From: Ilumatobacter sp.
GTDB taxonomy: Bacteria; Actinomycetota; Acidimicrobiia; Acidimicrobiales; Ilumatobacteraceae
Length of the DNA: 64,000 nucleotides
Reading direction: 5' to 3'
NCBI GenBank assembly: GCA_007693335.1
Contig: REDU01000070.1
Span: 23,515 to 87,514, forward strand
Below the pieces are notes generated by a model. It was not told the origin of the DNA. It was given only the letters and a program-made list of their open reading frames with translations, and ran no database searches. Positions 43,832 to 52,979 of this stretch are shown in pieces. The translations under genes were made by a program, and so were the position numbers. Every line of letters begins with the position of its first letter. The first letter of the stretch is position 1.

Positions 43832-45327
43832 CGCGGCGTCCACCGGTCGAGTTCGGTGGCCGACCAGAACCCGGTGGTGGGCGCCGGCGCATCAGCGCTC
43901 GTGGCGTACGCCGCGAGCCGCTCGCGATGATCGCCCGACAGCAGGTCGACCACGTCGAAGCACACGGTGGGTCCGGCGGCTCGCAGTGCCACGTCGCCCT
44001 CGGTGCCGGCGCGGGGGAGCTCGGTCGTGAGCACGACGAACGGCACATCGGGTGACCGGCCGGTGGCCGCGCTGGCCCGTCCGAGAGCACGCCACACGAT
44101 CTCGGTGCGCGACATCCCGGAGCGGTGGGAGGTGAACGAGCCGGCGACGTCGAACCACCACGTTCGATCCGCTGCGTCGGTGGCGGTGATGCTCACGACC
44201 ACCCCGGTCTTCGGGATGCGCCGCTTGGTGCCGGTCACGGTGAACCCGGCCGACGAGACGACCTCCTCGGCCAGCCGGAGCGCGTTCGCCCCGTCGCTGG
44301 CCGCGGCCGGTGGCGGCGGGTGGTCGTGGGACGGAACGTGAACCGGCGCGGATCCGGTCGAGCGGACATCGTTCACCCGCCGACGGGCGATCTCGACGTA
44401 CTCGGGGTCGAGGTCGTAGCCGATGTACCGACGTCCCAGACGTTGGGCGGCCACCAGTGTCGAACCGCTCCCCATGAACGGATCGAGCACGAGATCGTCG
44501 GCGTACGTGTAGAGCCGGATGAGCTGCTCGGGCAACTCGACGGGAAACGGTGCCGGGTGACCCACGCGGCGGGCGCTCTCGGGCGGGATCGACCACACGT
44601 CGAGCGTGAGGGCCATGAAGTCCTCGGCCATGAGGGAGCTCTCGTGGGGGAGCCCGTCGCGGGCGCGCTGCGCGGTCGTGCGTGCCCGATCGAAACGTCC
44701 CTTGCTGGCCACGATGACGCGCTCGGTGAGATCGCGGAGCACCGGGTTGGCCGCGCTCCGGAACGAGCCCCACGCACACGAGCCGGTGGCACCTTCGGCC
44801 TTCTGCCAGATGAGCTCGCCGCGCAACAGCAGGCCGAGATCGTGTTCGAGGATCCGGATCACATCGGCCGACAGGCTGCGGTAGGGCTTGCGGCCGAGGT
44901 TGGCGACGTTGACCGCGATGCGACCGCCGGGTTCGAGTTTGCGGACGCACTGCGCGAACACGTCGGTGAGCATCTCGAGGTACTCGAGATACGACGACGG
45001 CACACCGTCGCGCTCGAGTTCCTCTTCGTACTGTTTGCCCGCGAAGTACGGCGGCGACGTGACCACCAGCGCCACCGAGCCGTCGTCGACGGTGTCGAGC
45101 TCCCGGGAATCACCGCACACGAACGGTTCATCGATCGGGCGGGGACGAGGTACGTGGTCGTCGGTGGAGATCTCGGGCGGTCGGAACCGCTCGTAGAACG
45201 CGGTGGCGTCGTGACCCTCCCGTGCCCCGGCCCCGAAGTTCGAGGTCGAGGTGGTACGACGCCGCTTCACGTGACGATCGTACCGAGGCGGCGGCGCGCC
45301 CCCGAACATCCGCGCGACCTCGGCCAT
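43828..45327 (-). CDS. Orphan DNA methyltransferase (N4/N6, beta-class order) with extra C-terminal domain
   Basis: 499 residues. Catalytic motif TSPPYF at 90-95 comes before the AdoMet motif DPFMGSGST at 282-290, the beta-class order for N6-adenine or N4-cytosine methylation. The target recognition region lies between. Residues about 340-499 form an additional domain (TWWFDVAGSFTSHRSGMSRTEIVWRALGRA) that I cannot name. No restriction gene is adjacent; the partner is a GntR regulator. It may be a solitary, regulatory or housekeeping methylase. Start could also be the ATG at 45309. Confidence 0.82.
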   Translation of the reverse strand: MAEVARMFGGAPPPRYDRHVKRRRTTSTSNFGAGAREGHDATAFYERFRPPEISTDDHVPRPRPIDEPFVCGDSRELDTVDDGSVALVVTSPPYFAGKQYEEELERDGVPSSYLEYLEMLTDVFAQCVRKLEPGGRIAVNVANLGRKPYRSLSADVIRILEHDLGLLLRGELIWQKAEGATGSCAWGSFRSAANPVLRDLTERVIVASKGRFDRARTTAQRARDGLPHESSLMAEDFMALTLDVWSIPPESARRVGHPAPFPVELPEQLIRLYTYADDLVLDPFMGSGSTLVAAQRLGRRYIGYDLDPEYVEIARRRVNDVRSTGSAPVHVPSHDHPPPPAAASDGANALRLAEEVVSSAGFTVTGTKRRIPKTGVVVSITATDAADRTWWFDVAGSFTSHRSGMSRTEIVWRALGRASAATGRSPDVPFVVLTTELPRAGTEGDVALRAAGPTVCFDVVDLLSGDHRERLAAYATSADAPAPTTGFWSATELDRWTPR

Positions 45328-45358
45328 CGCGTACCCTGTTGGTCGCGATCGGGAACCG

Positions 45359-45769
45359 ATGCACGAACCGGGACGTCACATCACCATGATCAACCATCCA
45401 CTCCCCACGTCTGCCCACGTCAGCGGTGTCTCGACGGTCGGGCGCCGTCGGCGCGTGCTCCGCGCCGCCGTCGTACCACTGCTCGTGGTCGGTGTCGGCC
45501 TGGGCGCAGCCGCCTGCGGCAGCGACGACGACGCCGAACCGCCGGCCGACACGACGTTCGACGACGATCTCTCCGACGGCTTCGACGAGAGCACCATCGT
45601 CGGTCTCCCCGTCGACGAGGCCCGGTCGCTGGTCGAGGCCGACGGCCGCCAGTTCCGCGAGGCCGTGATCGACGGCGAAGACCAGGTGCTCACGATGGAT
45701 CTCGTCGAGGGACGGGTGAACGTGGTCGTGACCGACGGCCTGGTCGAGTCGGTGGCCTTCTACGGATGA
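45359..45769 (+). CDS. Small lipoprotein resembling I78-type protease inhibitors
   Basis: 136 residues. A long signal region with basic RRRR before the hydrophobic core and a lipobox AAAC near residue 58, an acidic linker, then a ~55-residue domain (IVGLPVDEARSLVEADGR; VLTMDLVEGRVNVVVTDG) resembling the potato-inhibitor-like I78 fold. The function is uncertain. The first ATG has GGGAA upstream; ATG 45386 would give a more normal signal length. Confidence 0.65.
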   Translation: MHEPGRHITMINHPLPTSAHVSGVSTVGRRRRVLRAAVVPLLVVGVGLGAAACGSDDDAEPPADTTFDDDLSDGFDESTIVGLPVDEARSLVEADGRQFREAVIDGEDQVLTMDLVEGRVNVVVTDGLVESVAFYG

Positions 45770-45920
45770 CCGACCGTGCCATCGACCGCTTCTGCCGACT
45801 CGACGTCGTGTTCGACAACGCGACGACACGCCCGATCCGGCACCACCGTCCGCCCGGACGCTGAGGGGTACCACCCCGAGCTCCGCCGGTCGTGTGGGCG
45901 CCGTGTCGGGTCGGCGCGCC

Positions 45921-45926
45921 TAGTGT
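45921..45926 (+). promoter_or_regulatory. -10 box of a probable leaderless transcript
   Basis: TAGTGT lies exactly 7 nt before the ATG at 45934, with no ribosome site between. Same spacing as at 38152 and at 61047. Confidence 0.5.
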
Positions 45927-45933
45927 GCGGGCT

Positions 45934-47052
45934 ATGTCGGATGAGCGTGAGGACGAACAGCCCGGGACCGACGGGGAGCTGAACACATCCCCGGAGGGTG
46001 CCGCCGCCGAGGGTGTCGGCCCCGACGTCGACCCGGACCCGGAGCCGATCGAGATCGCCGAGATGTCGCCACCGCCACCGCCGGACGACGTACCGTCCGA
46101 TGCGCCGTTGGACGATGCGCCGCCCCCGCCCGACGACGTCGCGCCGCCGGTGGTGCCGGTCGGGCCGGGTGCGGATCCGGCCGAGGTCGGCACGGTCCCA
46201 CCCGACGAGAAGAAGCCGTGGCCCTCATCGGCGAAGGCCGCCGCCGCGGTCCTGGTCGTGCTCGCGCTGCTCGGTGCGGCCGGGACGGTGTTCGGCCTCA
46301 CGCGTGCCTCATCGGCCGACGACGACGTCGACGAGTTGGAGGTCGAACTGGCCGAGGCCAACGACCGCATCGTGGCCCTGGAGGATCAGCTGACCTCGTT
46401 GGGCGACGAGACCGGCACCATGTCGGAGCGGGTCGAGCAGCTCATGTCCGAGCGCGACGAGGCCCTGCAGGAGCGCGATCGGGCGGTGGCCGAGCAGGAA
46501 GAGGCAGCGGCGGTGGCCGAGGCCGAGCGCTCCCTCCTCGAGACCGAGATCGAAACGCTCGAGGCCGAGGTCGAGACGCTCCAGACCGAGATCGACGAGC
46601 TGAGCGAAGGGCTCGAGGAGCTGTTCCCGTTGTCGTTCAGTTTCGACCTGGGCCAACTCGACATCGACGGCGACTACGCCGTGTCGTTCACCGAGATCGG
46701 GTGCGCCGGCCTCGACCTCTGCGGAACCCCGCCGCCCGACAGCACCGCCACGATCACGTCGGCAGGTGGGCTGCGACTCGTGGTGCCCGGCCTGTTCGAG
46801 ATCCCCCTCGTGGTGGTCGAGGGCACGCCGTTCGGGGTGGCCGACAGCGAGGCGCTCGTGGGCCCGTGCGGTGAGACGCCGCGCGTCACGTCGCTCACCA
46901 TGGCGCTGTTCGACGACGCGGTCGAGATCGACGAAGACGGCGAGATCGACGTGACCGGACTGGGCGCCACGATCGTGATCGATGCTCCTGCCGTCGGCGA
47001 GTGCGAGATCGGCCGGGTCTGGTACCGCGCCGAGCTCACCCCGCGCGGCTGA
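45934..47052 (+). CDS. Single-pass membrane coiled-coil protein of unknown function
   Basis: 372 residues. Residues 1-90 are a Pro/Asp/Glu-rich cytoplasmic region; about 95-120 are a single membrane helix (AAAAVLVVLALLGAAGTVFGL); about 128-230 are a strong heptad coiled coil rich in Glu, Leu and Arg. The last ~140 residues are an extracytoplasmic beta-rich domain with four Cys (GCAGLDLCG, GPCGE, GECE), perhaps two disulfides. I do not recognise the family. Monocistronic behind a leaderless -10 box. Confidence 0.7.
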   Translation: MSDEREDEQPGTDGELNTSPEGAAAEGVGPDVDPDPEPIEIAEMSPPPPPDDVPSDAPLDDAPPPPDDVAPPVVPVGPGADPAEVGTVPPDEKKPWPSSAKAAAAVLVVLALLGAAGTVFGLTRASSADDDVDELEVELAEANDRIVALEDQLTSLGDETGTMSERVEQLMSERDEALQERDRAVAEQEEAAAVAEAERSLLETEIETLEAEVETLQTEIDELSEGLEELFPLSFSFDLGQLDIDGDYAVSFTEIGCAGLDLCGTPPPDSTATITSAGGLRLVVPGLFEIPLVVVEGTPFGVADSEALVGPCGETPRVTSLTMALFDDAVEIDEDGEIDVTGLGATIVIDAPAVGECEIGRVWYRAELTPRG

Positions 47053-47065
47053 TCGTTCAGCCCCT

Positions 47066-48340
47066 ATGGGCTCGCTGGCGCCGCAACTCATCCTCATCAC
47101 GGTGCTGATCGTCATCAACGCCGCGTTCGCCGGGACCGAGCTCGCGCTGGTGTCGTTGCGTGAGAGCCAGTTGCAGCGGCTCGAGCGCCGTTCGGCCACG
47201 GGCGCGTTGCTCGCCCGGCTGGCACGCGAGCCCAATCGCTTCCTGGCGACCATCCAGATCGGCATCACGCTGGCAGGATTCCTGGCGTCGGCAGCCGCGG
47301 CGGTGTCGCTGGCCGAACCCCTCGAGCGCCCGCTCGGCTTCCTCGGCGGGGCGTCGCGACCGGCCTCGATCGTGGCCGTCACGCTCCTGCTCGCCTACTT
47401 CACGCTCGTGTTCGGCGAGCTCACCCCGAAGCGGATCGCGATGCAGAAGGCCGAGCGGTGGGGCATGGTCATGGCGCGCCCGCTGGCGGTGTTGTCGGCG
47501 TTGACCCGCCCGGTGGTGTGGTTGCTCTCGCACTCGACCGACCTCGCGGTGCGGATGCTCGGTGGTGATCCATCGCAGCACCGCGAAGCCATCACCGAGG
47601 ACGAGATCCGCGACATGGTCGCCACGCAGGTCCACGTCAGCCCGCAGCAGCGGCTGATCATCGACGGCGCGTTCGAGATCGCCGATCGCACGGTCGACCA
47701 GGTGATGACCCCGCGCAACGACGTGTTCGTGGTCGACGCCGAGTGGCGGGCAGCGCACGCGCTCGAGCAGCTCGCCGAGTCGGGTCACACCCGGGCACCG
47801 GTGGCCGCCGGTCGGAACCTCGACCGGGTGGCGGGGTTGGTGCACCTCCGGCAGCTGCTCGACCGCCCCGACGCCATTGCCGCGGACTGTGTGGCCGACG
47901 CGCCGGTGTTCCCGGAGTCAGCCCGCGTCCTCACGGCGCTCCGGAAGTTCCAGCTGCTCCATGCCCAGATGGCACTGGTCGTGAACGAACACGGTGGGGT
48001 CGAGGGCATCGTGACCGTGGAGGATCTCGTCGAAGAGCTGGTCGGCGAGATCTACGACGAGACCGATCGAGAACTCATCGGCGTCCGACACGATCCCGAC
48101 GGCACGCTCGTGCTCTCCGGTCGCTTCCCGATCCACGATCTCCGGGCTCTCGACGTGGAGCTCCCCGAGGGCGACTACACCACCGTGGCCGGCCTCGTGC
48201 TCGATCGCCTCGGTCGACTGCCGGAGGTGGGGGAGTCGCTGGAGACCGACGACTGGGTCATCGCGGTCCGAGCGGTGGAGCGTCACAGCATCAGCGAGGT
48301 GGCGCTGACTCGACGTCACCCGAGGTCTACGCCGGGCTGA
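47066..48340 (+). CDS. CNNM/HlyC-CorC family membrane protein (DUF21, CBS pair)
   Basis: 424 residues. DUF21 transmembrane domain (1-~190; FAGTELALVSLRESQLQRLE, IQIGITLAGFLAS, GELTPKRIAM). CBS pair (about 215-335; DQVMTPRNDVFVVD; NEHGGVEGIVTVEDLVEELVGEIYDE). C-terminal CorC-type domain (about 345-420). Members act in magnesium/cobalt efflux or resistance. Its end overlaps the P450 gene on the other strand by 14 nt. Confidence 0.88.
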   Translation: MGSLAPQLILITVLIVINAAFAGTELALVSLRESQLQRLERRSATGALLARLAREPNRFLATIQIGITLAGFLASAAAAVSLAEPLERPLGFLGGASRPASIVAVTLLLAYFTLVFGELTPKRIAMQKAERWGMVMARPLAVLSALTRPVVWLLSHSTDLAVRMLGGDPSQHREAITEDEIRDMVATQVHVSPQQRLIIDGAFEIADRTVDQVMTPRNDVFVVDAEWRAAHALEQLAESGHTRAPVAAGRNLDRVAGLVHLRQLLDRPDAIAADCVADAPVFPESARVLTALRKFQLLHAQMALVVNEHGGVEGIVTVEDLVEELVGEIYDETDRELIGVRHDPDGTLVLSGRFPIHDLRALDVELPEGDYTTVAGLVLDRLGRLPEVGESLETDDWVIAVRAVERHSISEVALTRRHPRSTPG

Positions 48341-49571
48341 AGCTGATCGGCACCGACTCGAGGCCGAGCACGAAGTTCCCCCGCCGCTGCGGGAGCGGCT
48401 GATCGGTCGCGAGCTCCACCTGGTCGAACCGCCGGAGCAGTTCCTCGAACAGGATCCGCAGCTCGAGCCGGGCCAGGGGGGCACCGAGGCAGTGGTGGCG
48501 CCCGTACGCGCCGAACGCCACGTGATCGTTGGGCGACCGCTCGATGTCGAAGCGGAACGGATCGTCGAACACCGCTTCGTCGCGATTGGCCGACGGGTAC
48601 AGCAGCAGGATGCGGTCGCCTTCGTTGACCTGCTGGCCGGCGATCTCGACGTCGCGGGTGGCCGTGCGGTTCATGTTGCGCACCGGTGTGGCCCAGCGCA
48701 GCATCTCCTCGACGGCGCCGGGCAGGAGGGAGGGATCCGACCGCAGCCGGTCCCACTGATCGGGATGATCGAGCAGCGCGGCAACACCGCCGGAGATGAC
48801 GTGTCGGGTGGTCTCGTCGCCGCCGACCAGCACCAGCATGGTCTCGAACATCACGTCGATGTCGGCCAGCGGATCACCGTCGAAGTCGGCGTTCACGATG
48901 AGGCTCACGAGATCGTCGCCATCGGCGCCGCGACGATCGGCCACCTTGGCCATGATGTACTCGTTGTACGCCGTGACCGCCTCGATCACCTCGTCGCGGA
49001 TCTCCTCGCCACCGGTGGCGAACAGGTCGGACCAGTGCAGCAGCTGCTCGTGGTCGTCTTCGGGGAGCCCCATGAGCTCGCCGATCATGTACATCGGCAG
49101 TGGGGTGGCGATGTCGGCCACGATGTCGCATTCGCCGCGGTCGATCACGGCGTCGATCAGCTCGGTCACCTTGCGACGCAGGTACGGCTCGTGGTCGGCC
49201 ACCCGTCGTGGTGTGAACCCGGCCCCGACCAGGCGCCGGCGGCGGGTGTGGTCGGGCGGATCGGTGTTGATCATCGACGGCACCGAGCTCTCGGGACGCG
49301 AGCCCTTGCCCGAACAGAACACCTGGTACTCGCGGCTCATCCGCGTGACATCGGCGTGGGCGGCAGCACCCCAGATACCGGTGGCGTCGTCCCAGTAGAA
49401 CGGAGCCTCGGCCCGCATCCAGGTGGTGAGCTCGTCGAAGTTCGCGTAGAAGTCGGGCGACAGCAGCTGGATCTCGGGCCGGGTCGGATGCCCCGCTCCA
49501 CCCCGCCCGGCGCGATCGAGGCTGACCTGGAAGTCGGGGGTCTCGGTGGCCCTGTGATCGGCAGTGCTCAT
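48327..49571 (-). CDS. Cytochrome P450
   Basis: 414 residues, soluble bacterial P450. I-helix GGDETT (acid-Thr oxygen activation), K-helix EEMLRW, and heme loop FGAYGRHHCLGAPLAR with the thiolate Cys. The pattern LVGAGFTPRRV and NTDPPDHTRRRR resembles the actinobacterial steroid/terpene hydroxylase groups. No ferredoxin or reductase gene is adjacent. Substrate unknown; the neighbourhood suggests lipid or steroid side-chain work. Confidence 0.9.
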   Translation of the reverse strand: MSTADHRATETPDFQVSLDRAGRGGAGHPTRPEIQLLSPDFYANFDELTTWMRAEAPFYWDDATGIWGAAAHADVTRMSREYQVFCSGKGSRPESSVPSMINTDPPDHTRRRRLVGAGFTPRRVADHEPYLRRKVTELIDAVIDRGECDIVADIATPLPMYMIGELMGLPEDDHEQLLHWSDLFATGGEEIRDEVIEAVTAYNEYIMAKVADRRGADGDDLVSLIVNADFDGDPLADIDVMFETMLVLVGGDETTRHVISGGVAALLDHPDQWDRLRSDPSLLPGAVEEMLRWATPVRNMNRTATRDVEIAGQQVNEGDRILLLYPSANRDEAVFDDPFRFDIERSPNDHVAFGAYGRHHCLGAPLARLELRILFEELLRRFDQVELATDQPLPQRRGNFVLGLESVPISFSPA

Positions 49572-49636
49572 CGCCGCGACTGTAGGAGGTGACCGGACCG
49601 GCGCTCCGGTTGGACACCCCTTCGATCACGACCGGA

Positions 49637-50656
49637 TCAGCGACCGCGGATCAGCGACGGCAGACGTTCGGCGCCGACCAGGTCCCGGAACGTCGCCGCG
49701 GTGTAGCCGGTGAGGGTGGTGTCGACCGCGGCGCGCGCCGAGGCGGACCGAGGGAGTCCGAACAGCGGCCCCATCTCGCCCAGGTGTTCGCCCGGTCCGA
49801 GGCTCGCGAGCGGGATCTCGCCGTCGGGGGTGTCGCGGACCACGTCGATCTCCCCGCTGTCGATCACGTAGATCAGATCGCTCGGATCGCCCTGGCGGAA
49901 CAGATACTGACCGGCGGTCACCGTGACCGCGCGCGGTGCGACGTCCTCGCTCTGCACGAAATCGGGGCGCATCTCGATGATCTGGTCCGCGAGGGCCAGC
50001 ATCCGGTCGTCATGGGTCGACACGATCACGATCCGGCCGCCGTCGGTCAGGCCGCGGATGAGGCGCAGCACCCCTTCCACCTGGATGTAGTCGAGGTGGG
50101 CGGTGGGTTCGTCGGCCAGGATCACCGGTGGGTCGAGCGCCACGGCCCGGGCGATCGCGACGCGTTGCTGCTGGCCGCCACTGAGCCCGGACGGCAGGTG
50201 ATCGAGGCGGTCGCCGAGCCCCATCTGCTCGAGCAGTTCGATGGCGCGTTGCTTCGCCTGTGCATGCTTCATCCCGGCCGAGCGCATCGGCACCGTCACG
50301 TTCTCGACGGCGCTCATGCTCGGCACGAGGTTGAACGCCTGGAAGACCACACCGACGCCGTGGCGGCGGTAGTCGGTGAGCGGTCGCCCCGAGAGCGTGG
50401 TGATCTCGGTCGAACCGTAGGCGATCGTTCCCGAGGTGGGGCGAAGGATCGCCGCCAGGCACGACAGCAGCGTGGTCTTGCCGCATCCGGACGGCCCGAG
50501 CAGCAGCGCGAGCGAACCGGCCGGCACGGTCTGGTCGAGGTGTTCGAGCGGTCGTACGGTGTAGTCACCCTTGGTGAACTCGACGGTGAGATCGCGGATG
50601 TGGAGGTCGTGCCGGTCGGCGCCGGCCACGGGTGTGGGGTGGTCGGACATCGTCAT
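49637..50656 (-). CDS. LolD/MacB-type ABC ATPase fused to a cyclic-nucleotide-binding domain
   Basis: 339 residues. Residues 1-225 are an ABC ATPase (Walker [54 protein letters not shown]). Residues about 240-335 are a cNMP-binding jelly-roll ([49 protein letters not shown]). The Glu and Arg of the phosphate-binding cassette are both visible. This suggests an ATPase gated by a cyclic nucleotide or similar ligand. The start overlaps the FtsX-like permease stop by 4 nt, defining the transporter pair. Confidence 0.87.
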   Translation of the reverse strand: MTMSDHPTPVAGADRHDLHIRDLTVEFTKGDYTVRPLEHLDQTVPAGSLALLLGPSGCGKTTLLSCLAAILRPTSGTIAYGSTEITTLSGRPLTDYRRHGVGVVFQAFNLVPSMSAVENVTVPMRSAGMKHAQAKQRAIELLEQMGLGDRLDHLPSGLSGGQQQRVAIARAVALDPPVILADEPTAHLDYIQVEGVLRLIRGLTDGGRIVIVSTHDDRMLALADQIIEMRPDFVQSEDVAPRAVTVTAGQYLFRQGDPSDLIYVIDSGEIDVVRDTPDGEIPLASLGPGEHLGEMGPLFGLPRSASARAAVDTTLTGYTAATFRDLVGAERLPSLIRGR

Positions 50657-51675
50657 CCCCCGAACGCCAGGGCAGGTTGCACCGACACGGTGCGTCGGAG
50701 CGCGAGCAGACTGGACAGCAACCCGACCCCGACCGTCACGACCGGCAGCAGCACGAACGCAGAGATGGGGATCTCGACGTACATCGGGAACACGGGTGCG
50801 AGCAGTGCGCCGAGCAGGGCCGCCAGGATCGCGGCGGCAATCGACAGCACGATCGCCTGCAGCGACAAGCCGGCGGCGATCGCCCCCGTCGAGGTGCCCG
50901 TGGCCTTGAACACCGCGAAATCGCGGGTGCGCTCGATGGTCTGCAGGTACAGCACCGAGCCGATGATCGTGGCGGCCACGAGCCAGAGCAGCAGTCGCAC
51001 CAGTTGGATCGATGCGAGCGCCCCGTCGAGCGGTCGCAGCGTGTCGTCGCGGACCTCGGCTGGCGACATGATCCGGAGCGAGTCCGGGATGGCGTCGGGA
51101 CGAGTCTCGTACAGGAACGCGTTGGCGACGGGGGCGCCCTGGACGCTGATCGCCTGGGCATCGGTCAGGTCGATGTGCACCACCGGCAGCCCGGCGAACA
51201 TCCGCTGGCCATCGGTGGTGCCGACCACCTCGAACGACCCGCCACCGAAGCTGATCACGTCGCCGAGCGCGACGCCCTCCAGACTCGAGTCGGCCACCAT
51301 CTCACCCGGGCCGGCGAGTGTCCGTCCGGTGGTCACCTCGGGGGTGCCGAGCGACCCCGTCGTGACACCGAGCACGATGATGTCGAGCACCTCGTCGGTC
51401 GCGATCGTCTGGCGGAGCGTCATCGCCGGCGTCGCGCCGGGTCCGCCGGACTCCATCGGTACCGGCGTGAAGGACGTGAAGGGACCCGAGGTCTGTGCGG
51501 ACACCCCCCAGGCGTCGGCGCCCACGCCGTCGAGGGTCCGGTCGACCTCGGCCGAGAACGATGCTGCGAGACCGGTCATCACCAAACCGAGCGCGAAGAC
51601 GAGCGCCACACCGGTCATGGCGATGGCGAACCGACGCCGTCGCCACTGGAGGTCCCTCAGTGCGGCCCTCAGCAT
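50653..51675 (-). CDS. FtsX/MacB-like ABC permease
   Basis: 340 residues. N-terminal membrane helix (FAIAMTGVALVFALGLVMTG), a large extracytoplasmic domain (about 45-215), then three membrane helices ending [22 protein letters not shown], the MacB/LolE topology. With the following ATPase it forms an export or lipoprotein-extraction machine. ATG 51675 has GGGGGG upstream; ten more codons are open before it. Confidence 0.85.
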   Translation of the reverse strand: MLRAALRDLQWRRRRFAIAMTGVALVFALGLVMTGLAASFSAEVDRTLDGVGADAWGVSAQTSGPFTSFTPVPMESGGPGATPAMTLRQTIATDEVLDIIVLGVTTGSLGTPEVTTGRTLAGPGEMVADSSLEGVALGDVISFGGGSFEVVGTTDGQRMFAGLPVVHIDLTDAQAISVQGAPVANAFLYETRPDAIPDSLRIMSPAEVRDDTLRPLDGALASIQLVRLLLWLVAATIIGSVLYLQTIERTRDFAVFKATGTSTGAIAAGLSLQAIVLSIAAAILAALLGALLAPVFPMYVEIPISAFVLLPVVTVGVGLLSSLLALRRTVSVQPALAFGG

Positions 51676-51691
51676 GGCTACCCCCCAGGTG

Positions 51692-52096
51692 TCAGGCCGT
51701 CGCACCTGCTCGTTCGATCACGTCACGGATCGTCGACACTACCTGTTCCGCCGTCGCACCGGGTGTGAGCACGGCTGCCACTCCCGCCTCGCTCAGTGCC
51801 GGGAGGTCGGCGTCGGGCACGATGCCGCCCACCACCACCGGGATGTCGACGCCCCGCTCGCGGACCTTCTGGACCACCATCGGAGCGAGGGTCATGTGGG
51901 CACCCGACAGCATCGACAACCCGATCACGTCGACGTCTTCGTCGACCGCGGCCGAGGCCACCGTGTCGGGGGTCTGGAACAGGCCGGTGTAGACCACCTC
52001 GAAGCCGGCGTCGCGCAGGATGCGAGCCACCACCTTCACCCCACGATCGTGGCCATCGAGCCCCACCTTGGCGACCAGCACCCGTCCGCCCGACAT
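51692..52096 (-). CDS. Acyl-CoA mutase small (B12-binding) subunit
   Basis: 134 residues, a stand-alone cobalamin-binding domain with DGHDRG (the DxHxxG base-off histidine motif), GLSMLSGAH and VVVGGIVP. It binds adenosylcobalamin and completes the large subunit encoded two genes upstream. The ATG shares a base with the stop of the dehydrogenase gene (TGATG). Confidence 0.9.
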   Translation of the reverse strand: MSGGRVLVAKVGLDGHDRGVKVVARILRDAGFEVVYTGLFQTPDTVASAAVDEDVDVIGLSMLSGAHMTLAPMVVQKVRERGVDIPVVVGGIVPDADLPALSEAGVAAVLTPGATAEQVVSTIRDVIERAGATA

Positions 52097-52965
52097 CAGC
52101 GTGCCCCGTACTCGTAGAAGCCGCGACCGGTCTTGCGTCCGAGCAGGCCCGCCTCGACCATGCGTGACAGCAGCGGCGGTGGGGCGTAGAGCGGCTCCTT
52201 GAACTCCTCGTAGAGGCTCTGCGCCACGGCGAGCGTGGTGTCGAGCCCGATGAGGTCGGTGAGGTGCAGCGGACCCATCGGGTGGTTGCAGCCCTCGACC
52301 ATGCCGGTGTCGATGTCGTCGGCGGTGGCGAAGCCCGACTCCATCATCCGGATCGCCGACAGCAGGTACGGGATGAGCAGCGCGTTCACCACGAACCCGG
52401 CGCGGTCCTGGCTCTTGATCACCCGCTTGCGGAGCACCTCGGTGGCGAACGCGTCGGCACGTCCCACCGTCTCGGGTGAGGTCATCAAGCTGGTCACGAT
52501 CTCGACCAGCCTCAGCACCGGCACCGGGTTGAAGAAGTGGATGCCGAGCACCTGCTCGGGACGTGAGGTCGCGATGCCGAGCTTCATCACCGGGATCGAG
52601 CTGGTGTTGCTGGCGAGGATGGCGTGCTGGTCGATCACCACCTTGTCGAGCGTGGTGAACACGTCGGTCTTGAGTGCTTCGTCCTCGACCACCGCTTCGA
52701 CCACCAGCTGGCGGTCGGCCAGATCGCCGAGGTCGGTGGTGAACGAGAGGTTCGCGACCGCGGCGTCGCGCTCGGCCTCGGTGAGCTTCCCGGAGCCGAG
52801 ACCACGATCGAGCGACTTCACGAGCCGGGCGCGTCCGTGCTCGGCAGCGGACTGGTCGATCTCGCGGACCATCACGTCGAGGCCGGCACGTGCACACACC
52901 TCGGCGATGCCCGAGCCCATGAGCCCGCAGCCCACCACGCCCACTCGTTCGATCGTCGTTCCCAT
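52096..52965 (-). CDS. 3-hydroxybutyryl-CoA/3-hydroxyacyl-CoA dehydrogenase
   Basis: 289 residues. NAD Rossmann motif [20 protein letters not shown] at the start, substrate and catalytic segment ASNTSSIPV and [16 protein letters not shown] with the catalytic His, and C-terminal helical dimer domain ([11 protein letters not shown]). Oxidises (S)-3-hydroxyacyl-CoA with NAD+. It lies between the large and small mutase subunits, an unusual position. AGGAG precedes ATG 52965; a GTG three codons earlier was rejected. Confidence 0.9.
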   Translation of the reverse strand: MGTTIERVGVVGCGLMGSGIAEVCARAGLDVMVREIDQSAAEHGRARLVKSLDRGLGSGKLTEAERDAAVANLSFTTDLGDLADRQLVVEAVVEDEALKTDVFTTLDKVVIDQHAILASNTSSIPVMKLGIATSRPEQVLGIHFFNPVPVLRLVEIVTSLMTSPETVGRADAFATEVLRKRVIKSQDRAGFVVNALLIPYLLSAIRMMESGFATADDIDTGMVEGCNHPMGPLHLTDLIGLDTTLAVAQSLYEEFKEPLYAPPPLLSRMVEAGLLGRKTGRGFYEYGAR

Positions 52966-52979
52966 CGTTCCCACTCCTC

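Noticed and set aside
45766..45864. 32-residue ORF overlapping the stop of the I78-like lipoprotein gene by ATGA
   Set aside because: Very short, no hydrophobic or conserved pattern, no independent signal; coupling geometry alone is not enough.
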